From the NCBI GenBank assembly GCA_005784505.1, contig VCAZ01000040.1:538501-602500 (forward strand): a stretch of DNA of 64,000 bases, read 5' to 3'. Positions 37,065-49,158 of the stretch are shown here, piece after piece; positions within the stretch are counted from its first letter, which is position 1, and each line of letters begins with the position of its first letter. A model generated the notes under the pieces. That model was not told the origin of the DNA. It searched no databases and saw only the letters and a program-made list of their open reading frames with translations. The stretch comes from Bagarius yarrelli. Its lineage: Eukaryota; Chordata; Actinopteri; Siluriformes; Sisoridae. A program made the position numbers and the translations under genes.

Positions 37065-38090
37065 TATCAGAGTGTTTTAACATGCACGGTTACGAGTACA
37101 TAAGCTCAGTATCAGGCCTAACACCAATATCATTATTGGTACCTGTGCAACCCTAACAATAATATTTTAAAAGTTTTGAGTAAATAAGCTAAAGCAATAG
37201 CAAACATTGTAAAATTACTGATAATTCCATTATTATTATTAATGTAATTAAACATTTTTTAAAGCATTTTAACAGCCTGGTGTTTAGTTTATAATTAGTA
37301 TTTTGGGTCAGCAAAACATTATCATTACCAACAAAAAGAATGCCACAAGGTATGAATTGATTAAAACTTGTCTGAAGAAGTCTGACACCCCCTCCTCTGG
37401 AACACAGCCCGAGGCTACTGTTCTGTGTCAACCACTTGAAAATGTCACAAAGAACGCCCTTACAAAGCCTAACATCTTTTTAAATCCCATAATTATTCCA
37501 GGATACACTATGTACCTGAGCCTGCCTGTCTGATCTCTACTGAGGGGATTCAACATTCCCACAATCAGCTTATACCGGCAGATCGCATGATTGCCTAATA
37601 ACCTGGATTGGTAAGTAGACTGCTTAGTAGGAGATTGTTATTGAGAAAGAATGTATCCTTTCAGCCAAAAGCTTTGTTAAATATATTTCTTTTTTTTGAC
37701 ACATTATACTTACACAATGGAGGGTTTTTTTTCTTTTCCACTGTCAATGTCAATATGGCTAAGACAATTTTATTCCTCCCTTTAATTCTCAGGAAGTTTT
37801 TCCTCTTAAGCCAAGCCTTTCATATGCCGTCTCCAGGCACTGGAGTACAAGATTATAGGCCTCCATAGTAACCCTGGTATTCCGTAGGCAGCCTTCTCCA
37901 TATACCCCTCCCTGCCCCCAGTCTCTAATCTCCACACGCCAGCATCACTTCAAAATTAAGCTGTGAGCAAACTGGAAGTCTCGCTAACACGACTCACTCT
38001 CAAAACCACTCAATACACCCTAGCAAAAAAAAAAAACAGTGTCTCTTTCCTGCATGAGAGCAGTCCACACTCGAATAAATGACCTCAACC

Positions 38091-38115
38091 TCTCTCTCTC
38101 TCTCTCTCGCTCTCT
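38091..38115. repeat. (CT)n microsatellite
   Basis: A CT run with one CG interruption. Confidence 0.9.
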
Positions 38116-39090
38116 TTCTATCGCTGGCTATTTCATGTCCTGCATCCTATAACTCATTCTTTCCATTTTACTCAAGAGAGAAAAAAAAGAAACTGAAGAT
38201 GGACTTGTCAAACCAGGACATGATTTGGACATGCATCATAAAGACTATGTTTACTTTTATAAAAAAAAAAAAAACAACAAAAAACGCTCGGCATCCAGAC
38301 TAATTCATGTTAATGGCGAAATATGGAAATGACCTGCAACACTGAATAATGTACAAGCCTCAGTGCATTTTTAGGAGTGGATACACACATAAAAGTCTTC
38401 TTTTGAAAACCAGGCAGCACCTAACGGGCGTGACGCCTGGGCGTAGACTCTAATACACAGAGACAATTTTGCTAGATAATGGCCTATCATGCGGGATACA
38501 ATTTAAATTAAAAAATGCAATTTTCACCTTGAAATGAACAAATGATTACGATTTTTATACAAATTAAGGCATCTAGGCGGCGCCTAAATGCTCTTCTCAG
38601 GCCATGAAACTTGACATAATTACCATGAAATACATTTTGAAATATTTGTATTTTTTTTTTAACCCCTCACTTGAAAGCATGCGGTTTTGCCTTCTGCTGG
38701 ATTGTGATCTTACCTTCTGGGAATAAAAGAGAGTAAAAATCAGCAAAGATGAAAAGCCTTTTACAGGCAAAATAATGAAAATTATAAAAAAAAAGGATGA
38801 GAAAAAAAATATAAACAGTAAATTGACACTGTTAAGCCTGTCAGTGCCTGGAGTTATCTGTAAAAGACACATTATTAAGCCTTATCTAAAAAATCATATC
38901 TAATAATGATCTGCTCTGATGTTTTTTTCCCTTTCTCCCCCAATCTCTTTCTCTTTACTTTCACTGTTCTTTCACATTTATTACTCCGTTAATAGTTAGA
39001 AATATACTTACTAAAAAAATGCTAACGTGTGTGTTTGAGTTTGAAATCGTGACGGATTGCAGACCGCATCACAGGAGAAGCATGTAATTC

Positions 39091-39150
39091 AGAAGGTGCA
39101 CGCTGATGGGTTTGTATCTGAAGGATGCACGCTGATGGGTTTGTATCTGG
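39091..39150. repeat. tandem duplication, about 28 bp x 2
   Basis: GAAGGTGCACGCTGATGGG... is followed at once by GAAGGATGCACGCTGATGGG..., both ending TTTGTATCTG. One inserted A separates the copies. Confidence 0.9.
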
Positions 39151-39329
39151 ATACAAAACTCTAAAGTTAGCTCAAAGTAAAAACAAGATTTTTCCAAATT
39201 TATTTTATAAGAATTTGTCATAAATCATTTTGTCGTATGTGTATTTATAGCTGACCATTATCTTATTTACTGATTTAAATTTTCTTTTGTTTGGATTTTT
39301 TTAAAATCCTGCCACATTTCCTCGATTAT

Positions 39330-39715
39330 ATCGTGAGGGAACGTGTAAAGTGACCCTGTCTTCTTCTGCTGCCCTTCTCATCATCTATCTCTGAGCATTG
39401 TCAGTGTGATTCCAGTCTGTCTGAGAGGCACACATCAGATTTCATCACTTGACCTCATAATGCCAGAGGTCATTGACACACCAGCACCAATTTCACACAC
39501 AAGATGAAAGGGAAATTAACATTGAAGTTGTCCAAAGCAGCAGCTCCGGGCCCCGCCTGCGTTTGGCCGCATTCTTTCACTCCTTTGCACACTGTGAGCC
39601 ACAAAGTGTAGAAGTGAGGAACAGTGCTGCTGGGAGATGGAGGAATTTAGTCTGCTCCCGCTGGAGGCTTAGCCACCGGTTCACTCTGCTCTGGGACTGG
39701 ATCTACTGAAAGTGG
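39330..39715. promoter_or_regulatory. candidate conserved non-coding block, downstream flank
   Basis: A unique block of balanced-to-GC-rich sequence in otherwise A/T-rich flank. It has nuclear-receptor-like half sites (TGACCTCA near 39449, AGGTCATTGACAC near 39466). The call is inferred from composition and motifs. Confidence 0.3.
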
Positions 39716-41683
39716 AATTACAGTATACATGACATAATTACGTTCACGTTTCTGTAAATTTATTAATCCCTAACTCATATTTGTTTTTCTACCAGCATTT
39801 TCGGAACTTTTTTATCATTAGAGAGTATACACAGTATAAATTTACTTTACACTAAATCTGAAAATTAAAGTTCAATACGTGTGTACAAATGTGTCAACTA
39901 ATTTAATTTCTTAACTTTAAACCAACAGAAAACATTAGATACAAATTGACATAATTGATCGAATAGAAGTTACTAAAGTTTGGAATCTACTAACTCAAAC
40001 AAGCAAATACATTTTAATAAATATGATATTTAATAGATATTTGATAAATAATAGTTAGTTAAGATTTTCATCACTGCCATTACTAAGTAAACAAACAAAC
40101 AAATAAACAAATTAATTAATAAATAAATAGATTTATGCTACAATGATCCATCAGTTTAATTTGGTTTATAGAAAATTATATACTATTGAGGCATGTATAT
40201 ATATATATATTAGATTGTTTCACTCAACTGTCTCACATAGGTAACTAATCCTACTGTAATAACTAAATATCACTGCTGTTATATGCTGAATAAAACGCTT
40301 TAACATAAATAGATAAAAATTAGCTTTAAAATAAATAAATAAATACACAAAACTTTGCTTTAAAACGAATAAATAAAACTTTAAGCTTTAAAATAATCCA
40401 CCTAATATTTCGGGGGAATTGCTTAGTGTTGACAACATGTAATAATAATAAAAAAAAAATACCAATAATAAACTGTTTTTATTGGTTAATAAATAATGAA
40501 TTATTCTTATGGTCCATATTTATATATACTATATAAATAAATATGAATCCAACATCTGAAATACCAAAATTGCAGCAAGATTTCTACCATAACTTTCTTG
40601 ATTTCACTCCACTCTTCCGCCCTCATAGCACTGTTCACAGGCGCCGCGGGAAGCAGCTCCTTTGCATTCATGAGAAGAGCAGCAGATATATAAAAGGTTC
40701 ATTATGGTGCTAAAGTGTTACTAATGATATGTACCTGCCACACAGCACCACCGAAAATCTATAGTGACACACTAAAATAAAAAATCTATTTCATCTGTTC
40801 AGGCTGTGCGTCTGTACCCTGTGTTCTGGATGGAAATTTTCTTAACCCTAACCCCGGCTCCACGCTTGCTGTTCCATAAAGCCTATCTTTACTATCCTGT
40901 TTATATTATGTCCTACCAAGACCTGTGTGGCCTCTGTCATGACCTTCATATTAGCTGAAAATTGCACTTTGCAAACTAAACATGAAAGGGAAAGAGAGAG
41001 CAAAATCGCTCTTGCATGCGAGAGCACAGGAGCTCAGAAGCCCAGCGTGAGTCCTGAGAGAAATCAGCCCCCTGCAGGGAAGATAGACACATATTACTGC
41101 CGACTATATACAATACATGCAAGTTTAGATTTGTTTCTATTTCGCTATGAGTTTTTATTTTTAATTTTGTTTAATTTACCTTGTTCTTGTAGGGAACACA
41201 AGCGCCGGTTTTGATAATCTTTAAGTCAGATAGTATCAATCACATTATTAATCCCTTTTTTCTTACGCTGCTTTAACAGGTTGTGAATTAAGAATTGTTT
41301 AAGTATTTTGTTTAATAGTAGATAGCAAAGCACTGACTGTTAAAGATTTCTATTTACGTCTAGGATGATTTCACTCAAAATGGTTTGCTGGAATATTCTG
41401 TCTTTCCATCTAGCAATGTTAATCCTAAATATTTATAACATGAACATTGAGGGCCTTGTAGCTTGTAAGCTAGATGTGCTTAAAGAGAATTACTAATCAC
41501 ATTTGGTAAAAGGAAATAATGTTTAAATTATTATTATTATTTACAAAAATGTTTTAATCCAATAAAATCAATCTGGATTATTCATGCAGGTATTGGTATC
41601 AGGTATCTCTGTTCTTCATGCTCCGACATACAACACTGCATTTCTATCAACACTAGATATCCACCAGGAGAGTTTTAAAAAAA

Positions 41684-41948
41684 TCATTAATTCATTTATA
41701 TTATCAGAGGGGTACATCCTGGACAGGTCGCCAGTCCATCACAGGGCCACACATACTCACTCCTAGGGGAAATTTAGAATCACCAATCAACCTAACATAC
41801 ATGTTTTTGGACTGTGGGAGGAAACCAGAGTACCCACAAGCATGGGGAGAACATGCAAACTCCACACAGAAAGACCCCTGGCTGGGAATCAAACCCAGGC
41901 CTCCTTGCTGTGAGGCAACATTGCTAACCACTAAGCCACCATGCTGCC
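41684..41948 (-). mobile_element. tRNA-derived SINE, family 2, internal deletion near tail
   Basis: Read on the minus strand it begins GGCAGCATGGTGGCTTAGTG (box A region), with box B GGTTTGATTCCC at about 41885-41896. The conserved body includes TGTGTGGAGTTTGCATGTTC and TCCCACAGTCCAAAAACATG. After CAGGATGTACCCC the usual 3' third is missing; only a remnant of the (ATGA)n tail is left at 41684-41700. This is a very common fish SINE type. Confidence 0.85.
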
Positions 41949-42596
41949 TAAAAAAAAAATCATATAGATTAATTAATCCACAATGCCATACAACTAAATT
42001 ATTTAACTACTTCATGGAAAAATGTTCAGAGATGATCACTACACCCACATCACTAACAGGACTGATATCCAGCAAGAAGAGGTGCACATTATGGGTTAAA
42101 GTCTCAGTTTCTAATACCTTACTAACTTTTTCATTTTTTAATTTATTTTTCATTTTTTATTTTGAGAATCACATGACTCATCAGTGATCTTATACACAAA
42201 GCACTGAGGCAGCCAATAGAAATCCAATGCGTCCAAAAAAACAACTACTTTTATCACTTCCTGTTTCACAAAGACGCGAAGCATTGTTGCGTATAAAATA
42301 AATTGACAAAGACGAAACCATAAGATATTTTTTTAATACTTTGGTATTATTTTATTTAGTCTTGTAAACACAGTGCAGTTGTGATTGGTTATTTTTTTTT
42401 TGGTAAATCCTAGTTTTTAAACCTTGACATAAATACAAAAACTTAAGTGTGGGGGCACAAATCAGATCTGACGCCTGCTATCAGGTTAAATGTGTGCATA
42501 TTCAAAACATATGCAGGCGTTTAGTGAAAGTGATTCCATCATTTGTTGCACTGATTCTGCACAATAAATAGACTGGGAAGTACAAATTATCAGACA

Positions 42597-43160
42597 AAGC
42601 CAATCAATGGTTTGCTGTGTTTTCTTCTCTCTTGGCCTCTTGTGCATGCAAGCTGTTTATCCTATTGTTTATCCTCGAGCATGCTGATAGCAGCTTCCAC
42701 AGCCTTCTAATTTCTTCCCCTCAAAGTCCCATCAAAGCCATCGCGCCGCAGACATGAATCAGGCACTTGTTTATCTAACATTTCCCAGTGTTTGACTGAT
42801 GAATTCATATGATGCCAAATGCAATGTTCTGCCCTGCTTGTCATGTCTCCCAGTGCTGGGCACATATTTATTATTAATTGAGTCCTTTTTGGCTGTCATT
42901 TTGACTTTCTAATTCTTTTATAAGGAGACAGGCTTCAAAAGCTGCTTTTCAAAGGTGCTCCACTGCGGGTCATTAATTATGTTGGTAATAAAAGGTGGCT
43001 GTGTTCTGCCAGCAAGCCTCTGCCAGTGTGAGGAATCTTTGTTAACATAGAGGCTGTTGATGAATGTGGCTGCTTTCAGGCTGCATGGACACATTGTGTG
43101 TCAAACCATTACAGCCTTTAGCATCACTGTCTTTCATTGAGCTTGCAGTATATTGACTCG
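42597..43160. promoter_or_regulatory. strong candidate conserved non-coding element, downstream of pax7
   Basis: About 560 bp of unique, repeat-free, compositionally balanced sequence within repeat-rich flank. It contains TGTTTATC twice (forkhead-like, near 42653 and 42666), a TTATTATTAATTGAG core (near 42867), CATTAATTATG (near 42971) and TGCATGCAAGC. It shows none of the simple-repeat decay of neighbouring DNA and has no protein-coding frame I recognise. It is the best enhancer candidate in the flank by eye; conservation was not tested. Confidence 0.4.
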
Positions 43161-43922
43161 AGTAGAAAAAGTGACAATCCACTATTTTCGAAGTCTGTTT
43201 AAATTTTGGTTTGTATGAGATGTAGTAATATATATGTATTCAATAATACCAAATAATTAACTTGTATTAACTGGCATCATCACAAATTTTAGGAATTAAA
43301 GTGTTTAAACATCTCAGAAAGACAGAAGAGGAATATTCAGCAAAGACAGCTGTAAACTAAAAGAAATTCCCACAGACTTCTTTTATTATAACAAACATGA
43401 TTTTCCTTAAAAAATCTCACTATCCTGGAAAAATGACTACTATATAATTGAGGAATACGCTAGTTAATCCCCGATACGGCGGCAGGCTGTGTCCTCTTCT
43501 CAACACCTGTATTAAACACATTCAGCTTCCTATTAAGAGAAAATCCTCTTTTCGATGTCCTTGCCTATGGAACTGTGAATGTCTATATTTAAGCAGACCG
43601 GTGTTTAGCAATTACAATAGAATTTAAAAATGGGGGCTACAGCAGGATTACATATAAAGAAGCCTTATATTAGCAGTGACTAGTTTTATGTTTATTGCAA
43701 TCCACTAGGCAGTCCGTGGTCTTTTGAGACAAGCATTAATAAAGGAATGCGATTTGAGAGATTTGTAAATTGAGATGTGTAAAAGAAGAACAGTGCTTTA
43801 TGAACCGAATGAAAAATCTTTGTAATATATTTGACTTAACTGAAAAGCCACTGATAGATAAAATAAGTAAGGTAATGTAAGGTAGGGCAGGTAGATAAGA
43901 TAAGAAAACATAATATATCAAA

Positions 43923-44102
43923 ACATAACGTAACGTAGCGTAGCGTAACGTAACGTAGCGTAGCGTAATGTAACCTAACGTAACGTAACGTAACGTAACG
44001 TAACGTAATGTAACGTAACGTGGCATAGCATAGCATAGCATAACATAACATAACATAACATAACATAACATAACATAACATAACATAACATAACATAACA
44101 TA
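43923..44102. repeat. pentanucleotide array TAACG/TAGCG/TAGCA/TAACA
   Basis: About 36 pentamer units. TAACG and TAGCG units fill 43926-44020, TAGCA units follow to about 44042, and TAACA units run to 44101. A degenerate precursor (GTAAGGTAATGTAAGG) lies just upstream. The long minus-strand open frames of repeated Met-Leu-Cys-Tyr-Val are an artefact. Confidence 0.97.
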
Positions 44103-44179
44103 AAAAGTGTGAGGAAATAAAAATATATTGCACATTGTACGATATTGCAAGTCTTTAGGGGCTCTAAGGTGCCACAGAT

Positions 44180-44360
44180 GTTTTTATTTTATTTAATATT
44201 AAATTTTGTATCATTATTTTCCATTAGCTTAATATATATATAATATATAATATATAGATATATAAAAACATGACTCTTATGTACTTAGAGGCCACCTGGT
44301 GGCCAAGGAAACCCTAATTAGCCGCTTAGTTCGCTTATGCCTTAGGCCGGCTCTGGGAGA
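44180..44360. repeat. possible dispersed repeat, unclassified (second copy)
   Basis: The 3' part matches 32390-32446 in intron 8 (CTTAGTT-GCTTATGCCTT-GGC-GGCTCTG). An ATAT-rich stretch precedes it. No coding remnant was seen. Confidence 0.45.
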
Positions 44361-44833
44361 GTGATAGGAGGTGATAAGAGGACAACATATAACAATGTGA
44401 AACTCATAACACAGCCACAAATACAGAATCCGAAAATGGCAAAATATAATCGAAAGACGCTGCTAAATGGTTATTTTTTGCAGAAAGTAGATTGCGCTCA
44501 TTGATGATATAATAATTAATATGATCAGACATGGGGCATGGACCGAAGCACATATTTTATTACATAGTTTGTTACGGAATCCCCCCAATCGTTGGGATAA
44601 GAGAAATAATAGAAGACTAAAAAAGCAAACAGAAAAAAATAGAACAGGGGAATTATTGATATTTGGGTGATAATTGAAGAAACTTTGTTTAGTGGTAGAG
44701 TGTAAGTGGAGTTGGTTTAATCTAAAACCTGATAGGTAGATTTGAGTAAAAGCCAGTGTTTTGCTGATGTCATTGTTTTAAGAAAGTCTAGCTGTTTAGT
44801 AATTGTCTTTGGCTTTAAATGTCGCAAATAGTG

Positions 44834-44972
44834 TTCATTTATTCATTCATTCATTCATTCATTCATCTTCTATACCTGTTTATTCCCTAATTTGGGGTCA
44901 CAGGGATCTGCTGGAGCCTATCCCGGCTGTCTCTGAAAGGACGAAAGGCAGGAGGGGGACACCCTGGACAGA
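44834..44972 (-). mobile_element. SINE family 2, 5'-truncated
   Basis: On the minus strand only the 3' part is present, from TGTCCAGGGTGTCCCCC through GGGATAGGCTCCAGCAGATC to an (ATGA)n tail. The tRNA head and body are missing, as expected of incomplete reverse transcription. Confidence 0.82.
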
Positions 44973-45689
44973 TCCAAACAGTGTTCAGTGTTTTCTAAAA
45001 TTCAAAACTCACTTTAAATTAATCTAGTTAAGTGTAGTTATTCATTATTTACAAAATGTGCTTTAAGCCCTGTAGTACACCTCATTTTTCCCCTCACTGA
45101 CCTGCACCAAAATATATGATCATAGTGCAGACCTTAAGTTTCAAGGGGGCATCAGACAAGGAGGGAAACATGGCATTACAAGGTCACTGAGAGAGAGAGA
45201 TCACTTTCCCAGGGTTCTGACAACTCCAACAGCTGAGATTCCTTTCTCCCCCATCCCCCCTAAGCTTATTCTGTCTACACAGATGTGTGTGTGAGACATA
45301 GGAGGTTGTGATGTTATGCCAAAATTATGCCAAAATGGGAAAAGTTGTGTAAGGAGAAGAGTAGAATTAGTATCCGTTCCTGGATAATGTTTTTGTCCCA
45401 CGTGCTTAAAGAGTTATTAAACTAACAGCTGCATCCAGGAGCTCCAGCCTTGAGCTCAGTACAGCCTGCAGAGTTTCAGTTTTTCTTTATAAAGTGGTAT
45501 AATAACACTCTGATTATGTAATTAGTTATTATTTGATAATAGACTTTTTCTTTATTGGATATCAGAAGTGAATTTTAGGTAACTTTAGGAGAACAATCAT
45601 CTAAAAACCAGGGTCCTTACAAAGAGTATGTTGAAGTACTAAACTGCTTGTAAACCCATTTTACAACAATTATGTTTCAATTACATGTC

Positions 45690-45873
45690 AGGCTTTTGGC
45701 AGACGACCTAATCCAGAGCAATTTAACATTTACATTAATTTATTTATTCAGTTGAAAAGTTAAGGATTACGGGCCTTGCTCAGGAACTGACTAGTGGCAG
45801 CTTGGTGATGCTGGGAATTGAACTCACAATCTTCCAATCAGCAGTTCAGCACCTTACCACTGAGCTACCACAA
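45690..45873 (-). mobile_element. tRNA-derived SINE, family 1
   Basis: On the minus strand the head reads GTGGTAGCTCAGTGGTAAGG (box A) with GAGTTCAATTCCC (box B), then CTGAGCAAGGCCC. The tail is TTGCTCTGGATTAGGTCGTC-TGCCAAAAGCC. The tail matches the L2-type 3' end shared with the + strand copies at 46-49 kb. Confidence 0.85.
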
Positions 45874-46671
45874 GACAAAACGCTCATTCGCTTATATGAT
45901 ATAATTCTGGAACTCTTAATGATTTTTTTCCTGACAGGAATTTAGCAATCTATGATGATCTTTTAATGTAAATTAAAAAAATTAAATAATCTGAAGACAA
46001 ACAAGCTTTTACTGGTGCATTTTAAAAAAGCTGTGAACAACATTCAGTATTTTTGTGAAGCAGACGTCTGAGTAGAGTCTATTTGCAGTGAAAGGTTTTA
46101 TTAAAGACTTCACAATAATCATAAAGATTAGAATCAAACCAAGCAAGCAAATCCAAAAACAGTAGACAGAAATCGTAATCCTGGAGCAGAGCAGAGTTCA
46201 GAAAACCAGGTAGACCGAGACATGAGCATACACATAAAAACGCTTGGTATGGTGACTAGCAAACATGGTCACAGTCCTGCTAGCAACAGGAAGTACTCGT
46301 GGAAGTGGGAGACCAGAATGGTTACAATTTTGTAGCTACACATCGTGTTATTGCTAATATAAGACTTTCCTTCCTGGTGTCTAATCTTAACAGGAAATAG
46401 AATTGTGTGAATAATGTCTTTCTACAAAATCACCTGTAGTGCTGCCCCGGACCCTATTAATATAGAATATTATAATGCAGCATAAAAAACTAATCCTAGG
46501 CAATTTTGTGGACTGTTTCCCTGGTGGCCCACCACTGGTTGAGTGGTAAACAGTATTGATATATTTATTGATAGTGACTTCTAAGCACTTTTGTATCTTA
46601 CTCCATAAGCATAAAAGTGAAATTATACCAGCAGATTAATGAAAGAAGTCTAAAAGTCCATTTATTATCAA

Positions 46672-46872
46672 GAAGTGGTAGCAGATTGGTTAAGATGTTG
46701 GACTGCTAATTGAAAGAGCGGGGTTCGATTCCCAGCACCATTAAATTACCCCGTAACCACCAAGTTAAAGAGTTCTGCTAGGCCCCTGAGCAAGGCCCTT
46801 AACCCCCAATTGCTCAGTTTTATAAAAAGAGATAAATGTAAGTCGCTCTGGATAGGGATGTCTGCCAAATGT
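46672..46872 (+). mobile_element. tRNA-derived SINE, family 1, near full length
   Basis: The head has GTGGTAGCAGATTGGTTAAG, and the perfect box B GGTTCGATTCC. The body contains GAGCAAGGCCCTTAACCCCC and TTGCTCAGTTTTATAAA. The tail GTCGCTCTGGATAGGGATGTC-TGCCAAATG carries the stem-loop typical of L2-clade (UnaL2-like) LINE 3' ends, which lets SINEs borrow the LINE machinery (established knowledge). Confidence 0.9.
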
Positions 46873-47937
46873 TTGAAATGTTAATATCATTTGAAGATTT
46901 TAAACATTTTTTCCTATTTTTAACCTTCAACTTTTGGATTCTATATAGTAAAATGAACACAGATGCTGTTCTGATGAAGCTGAAGATAAAATTACTTTCA
47001 ATGCTTTGCAAATTAATAATACTGAAAGCAGGGTTCACACATTCACCTAGTTTAACTCTCCAAATACATTTTGGGGTGCATCATGAGAACAGAATTTAAA
47101 ATTTAACTGCCCAACTCTCATTGCCAGAAATCTGGCTTCAGCTGATGTGTCACTGCTGGTGGGTAGTTCCCAGTGGCTGTAGTGATGTGTTGGGTTTATT
47201 ATGCGGGAAATGTTGAGAACAGATGTCAACAGCTTTTCAGACCCCTGAAACTAGAGGTGGGGAGGAAAAAAATTCTGCTTGTCAGAAGGCTTCCAAAAAA
47301 ATCAACATCTGTTCTTGTCACTATGCTAATGCAGCTGGAAAGCAGTGTGATGTCATCAGTGGGCAGCTGGTTTTTCGAGCAAAACGGGTACATAGAAAAA
47401 AGAAAGAGAGAAAAAGAGATGGGAAGCAGGAGAAAGAAACTGGCAGTAAAGTAAGGTGACATGAGTAAGTGTTATGTTTCTACTAAGTAATCTTGTTTGG
47501 AATATAGTAGGAGGGCCATTTTTTTGAAATAGATATGGCCCATAAATGTAAGTGTGCATGTTTTCATATTTAACCTGTCTACACCTGGGGCCCAGTCTAT
47601 AACTAATGCAGCTTTTTTTATAAAGTGTATCATGGTGGGGTTAAATCAATTTAAGGCACTTCTGATTCTATAGACAATTACTGATTTCTTGAACAAGTAG
47701 TCCTGTACTTTGCAGGAGATGAGCACACCATTTAGTATTATGTGTTTTAGAGTAGATGTGACATGAAAGAGAATTAACATGTTAACATGTTATTCTTTAT
47801 GGTTATTTCAACTATATAAACCAAACAATCTCATAGCTGTGCCTCGTATGCATCCTGAAATTAAAGATGGGTTTGTTATACTGTGGACATTTTGTGGGTA
47901 TTCCCTGGATCTACATGTCCCTTTAAAAGTATCACCT

Positions 47938-48095
47938 GTGGAAGTTGTAGCAAAGTGGTTAAGGTGCTGGACTGCTAATTAAAAGATTGGGGTTTGATTC
48001 CTAGCATCACAAAGTTCCCAAGGGCAAGACCCTTAACCCCCAATTGCTCAGTTGTATCAAATATATAAGGGTGTCTGCTTAATGCTTTAAATATA
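47938..48095 (+). mobile_element. SINE family 1 copy with shortened tail
   Basis: Head TTGTAGCAAAGTGGTTAAGG with box B-like GGTTTGATTCC, then body GACCCTTAACCCCCAATTGC. The tail has lost the TCGCTCTGGA part and resumes at AAGGGTGTCTGC. Confidence 0.87.
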
Positions 48096-48629
48096 AATTA
48101 AAAACATTTTTTCAACTAAACTTTCTTTAAACTACAATTTAAACAAAGGTATTTCGTGCATCCTATTGCGCCTGTAATAACCGCTAAACTTCTGGAAAGG
48201 TTTTCTTGATTTTAGAATTGGGTGTGTTTTTTTTTCTTATTTTGCCATGATAATATTAGTGACTTTAGGCCCTTATAATAAGTATAAAAGTCTGGGGTTA
48301 AGATTAGGGCACGGCACAGGACGAGGGACACAACTATGGAAGGGGTGCTTGAGGTTTTTGCACTATGGAGGCCCCCAGAGATCTGTTTTATTAGTAGCAA
48401 CAGTACCAGCAATAATGCAATACTATGTTTGGTGCAGAATGGGTTTAGGATGGGGCTCATCCTCATATTTTCTGGGCCCAAAATTGCTATCGGTGCCCAT
48501 GTGCAGGAAATGCGAGTTCTTCAGCAGCTATAACTGATGTCTAACAAGTCAAATTTAAGATTCTTAAGACCTTTCTAATGCCAACTTATATAAAATGTAA
48601 TACCACTAATACACTAATACACACTCACA

Positions 48630-48652
48630 CACATACATACATACATACATAT
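48630..48652. repeat. (CATA)n microsatellite
   Basis: A short CATA run directly before the next SINE head. Confidence 0.85.
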
Positions 48653-48657
48653 AAGGG

Positions 48658-48835
48658 GAAGTGGTAGCACAGTAGTTAAGATGTTGGACTGCTAATTGGA
48701 GGATCAGGGTTCGTTTCCAGGCACTTTTTATAGCTGGACCTTAAGCAAGTCCATTAACTCCTAATTACTCAGTTGTATAAAATAAATAAATGTAAGTCTC
48801 TCTGGATAAGGGTGTCTGCCATAAATGTAATATGT
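48658..48835 (+). mobile_element. SINE family 1 copy
   Basis: Box A TAGCACAGTAGTTAAG and box B-like GGTTCGTTTCC. The tail is GTCTCTCTGGATAAGGGTGTC-TGCC followed by ATAAATGTAA, the pentameric TGTAA-type end. Confidence 0.9.
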
Positions 48836-48878
48836 ACATGTATAATTCTATATAAAATACACTATAGGATCTATGGTT

Positions 48879-49070
48879 AAGGGGTAACACAGTGGTTAAG
48901 GCTTTGGACTGCCAATTGAAAAATCAGGGTTCGATTCCAAGCACCACCAAGGCCCCTACTATTGGTCCCCTAAGCAAGGCCCTTAACCCCCAATTGCTCA
49001 ATTGTATAAAAAGAGATATAAGTTGCTCTGGTTAAGGGCGTCTGGCAAATGCTGTAAATGTAATTGTAAA
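48879..49070 (+). mobile_element. SINE family 1 copy, well preserved
   Basis: Box A TAACACAGTGGTTAAG and perfect box B GGTTCGATTCC. Body with AGCAAGGCCCTTAACCCCC. The stem-loop tail GCTCTGGTTAAGGGCGTC is followed by repeated TGTAA units (GCTGTAAATGTAATTGTAAA). It is the best copy for defining the family. Confidence 0.92.
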
Positions 49071-49158
49071 TATTTTCTGTCACAGTTTCTTGCATACTCC
49101 AGCTGTGCATTTGAGATCCAACTGCTTTGATGCTCATTCCACCCAGCCTCAATTTTCA

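Larger units (their letters stand above)
36125..37165. mobile_element. DNA-transposon-like repeat hosting nested insertions
   Basis: The outer parts (about 36125-36220, 36625-36888 and 37079-37165) read as one fish repeat. They include GAGTACCAATAT and GGTACTCACC at the left, TGTCAATGACGTCAC in the middle, and TATTGGTACCTGTGCAACCCT at the right. Left GGTACTC/GAGTACC and right GGTACC/GAGTAC motifs suggest loosely inverted ends. A LINE fragment (36223-36606) and a SINE (36903-37064) interrupt it. The family could not be named with certainty. Confidence 0.5.
37166..41683. other. gene-free flank
   Basis: No gene was recognised. The contents are AT-rich DNA with scattered A, AAT and TAAA tracts, a CT run (38091-38115), a short tandem duplication (39091-39150) and a GC-richer unique block at 39330-39715. 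The region from about 39720 to 40560 is especially A/T-rich. Confidence 0.7.

Noticed and set aside
43923..44102. CRISPR-like regular array
   Set aside because: The units are 5 bp with no unique spacers, in a vertebrate genome; it is a simple tandem repeat.
43736..44150. Two minus-strand open frames rich in Met-Leu-Cys-Tyr-Val
   Set aside because: They are translations of the pentanucleotide array; a 5-bp unit cycles all frames without stops.
48879..48940. tRNA gene suggested by good box A and box B
   Set aside because: The same head is joined to a common SINE body and L2-type tail in several copies, so it is a SINE head, not a tRNA gene.
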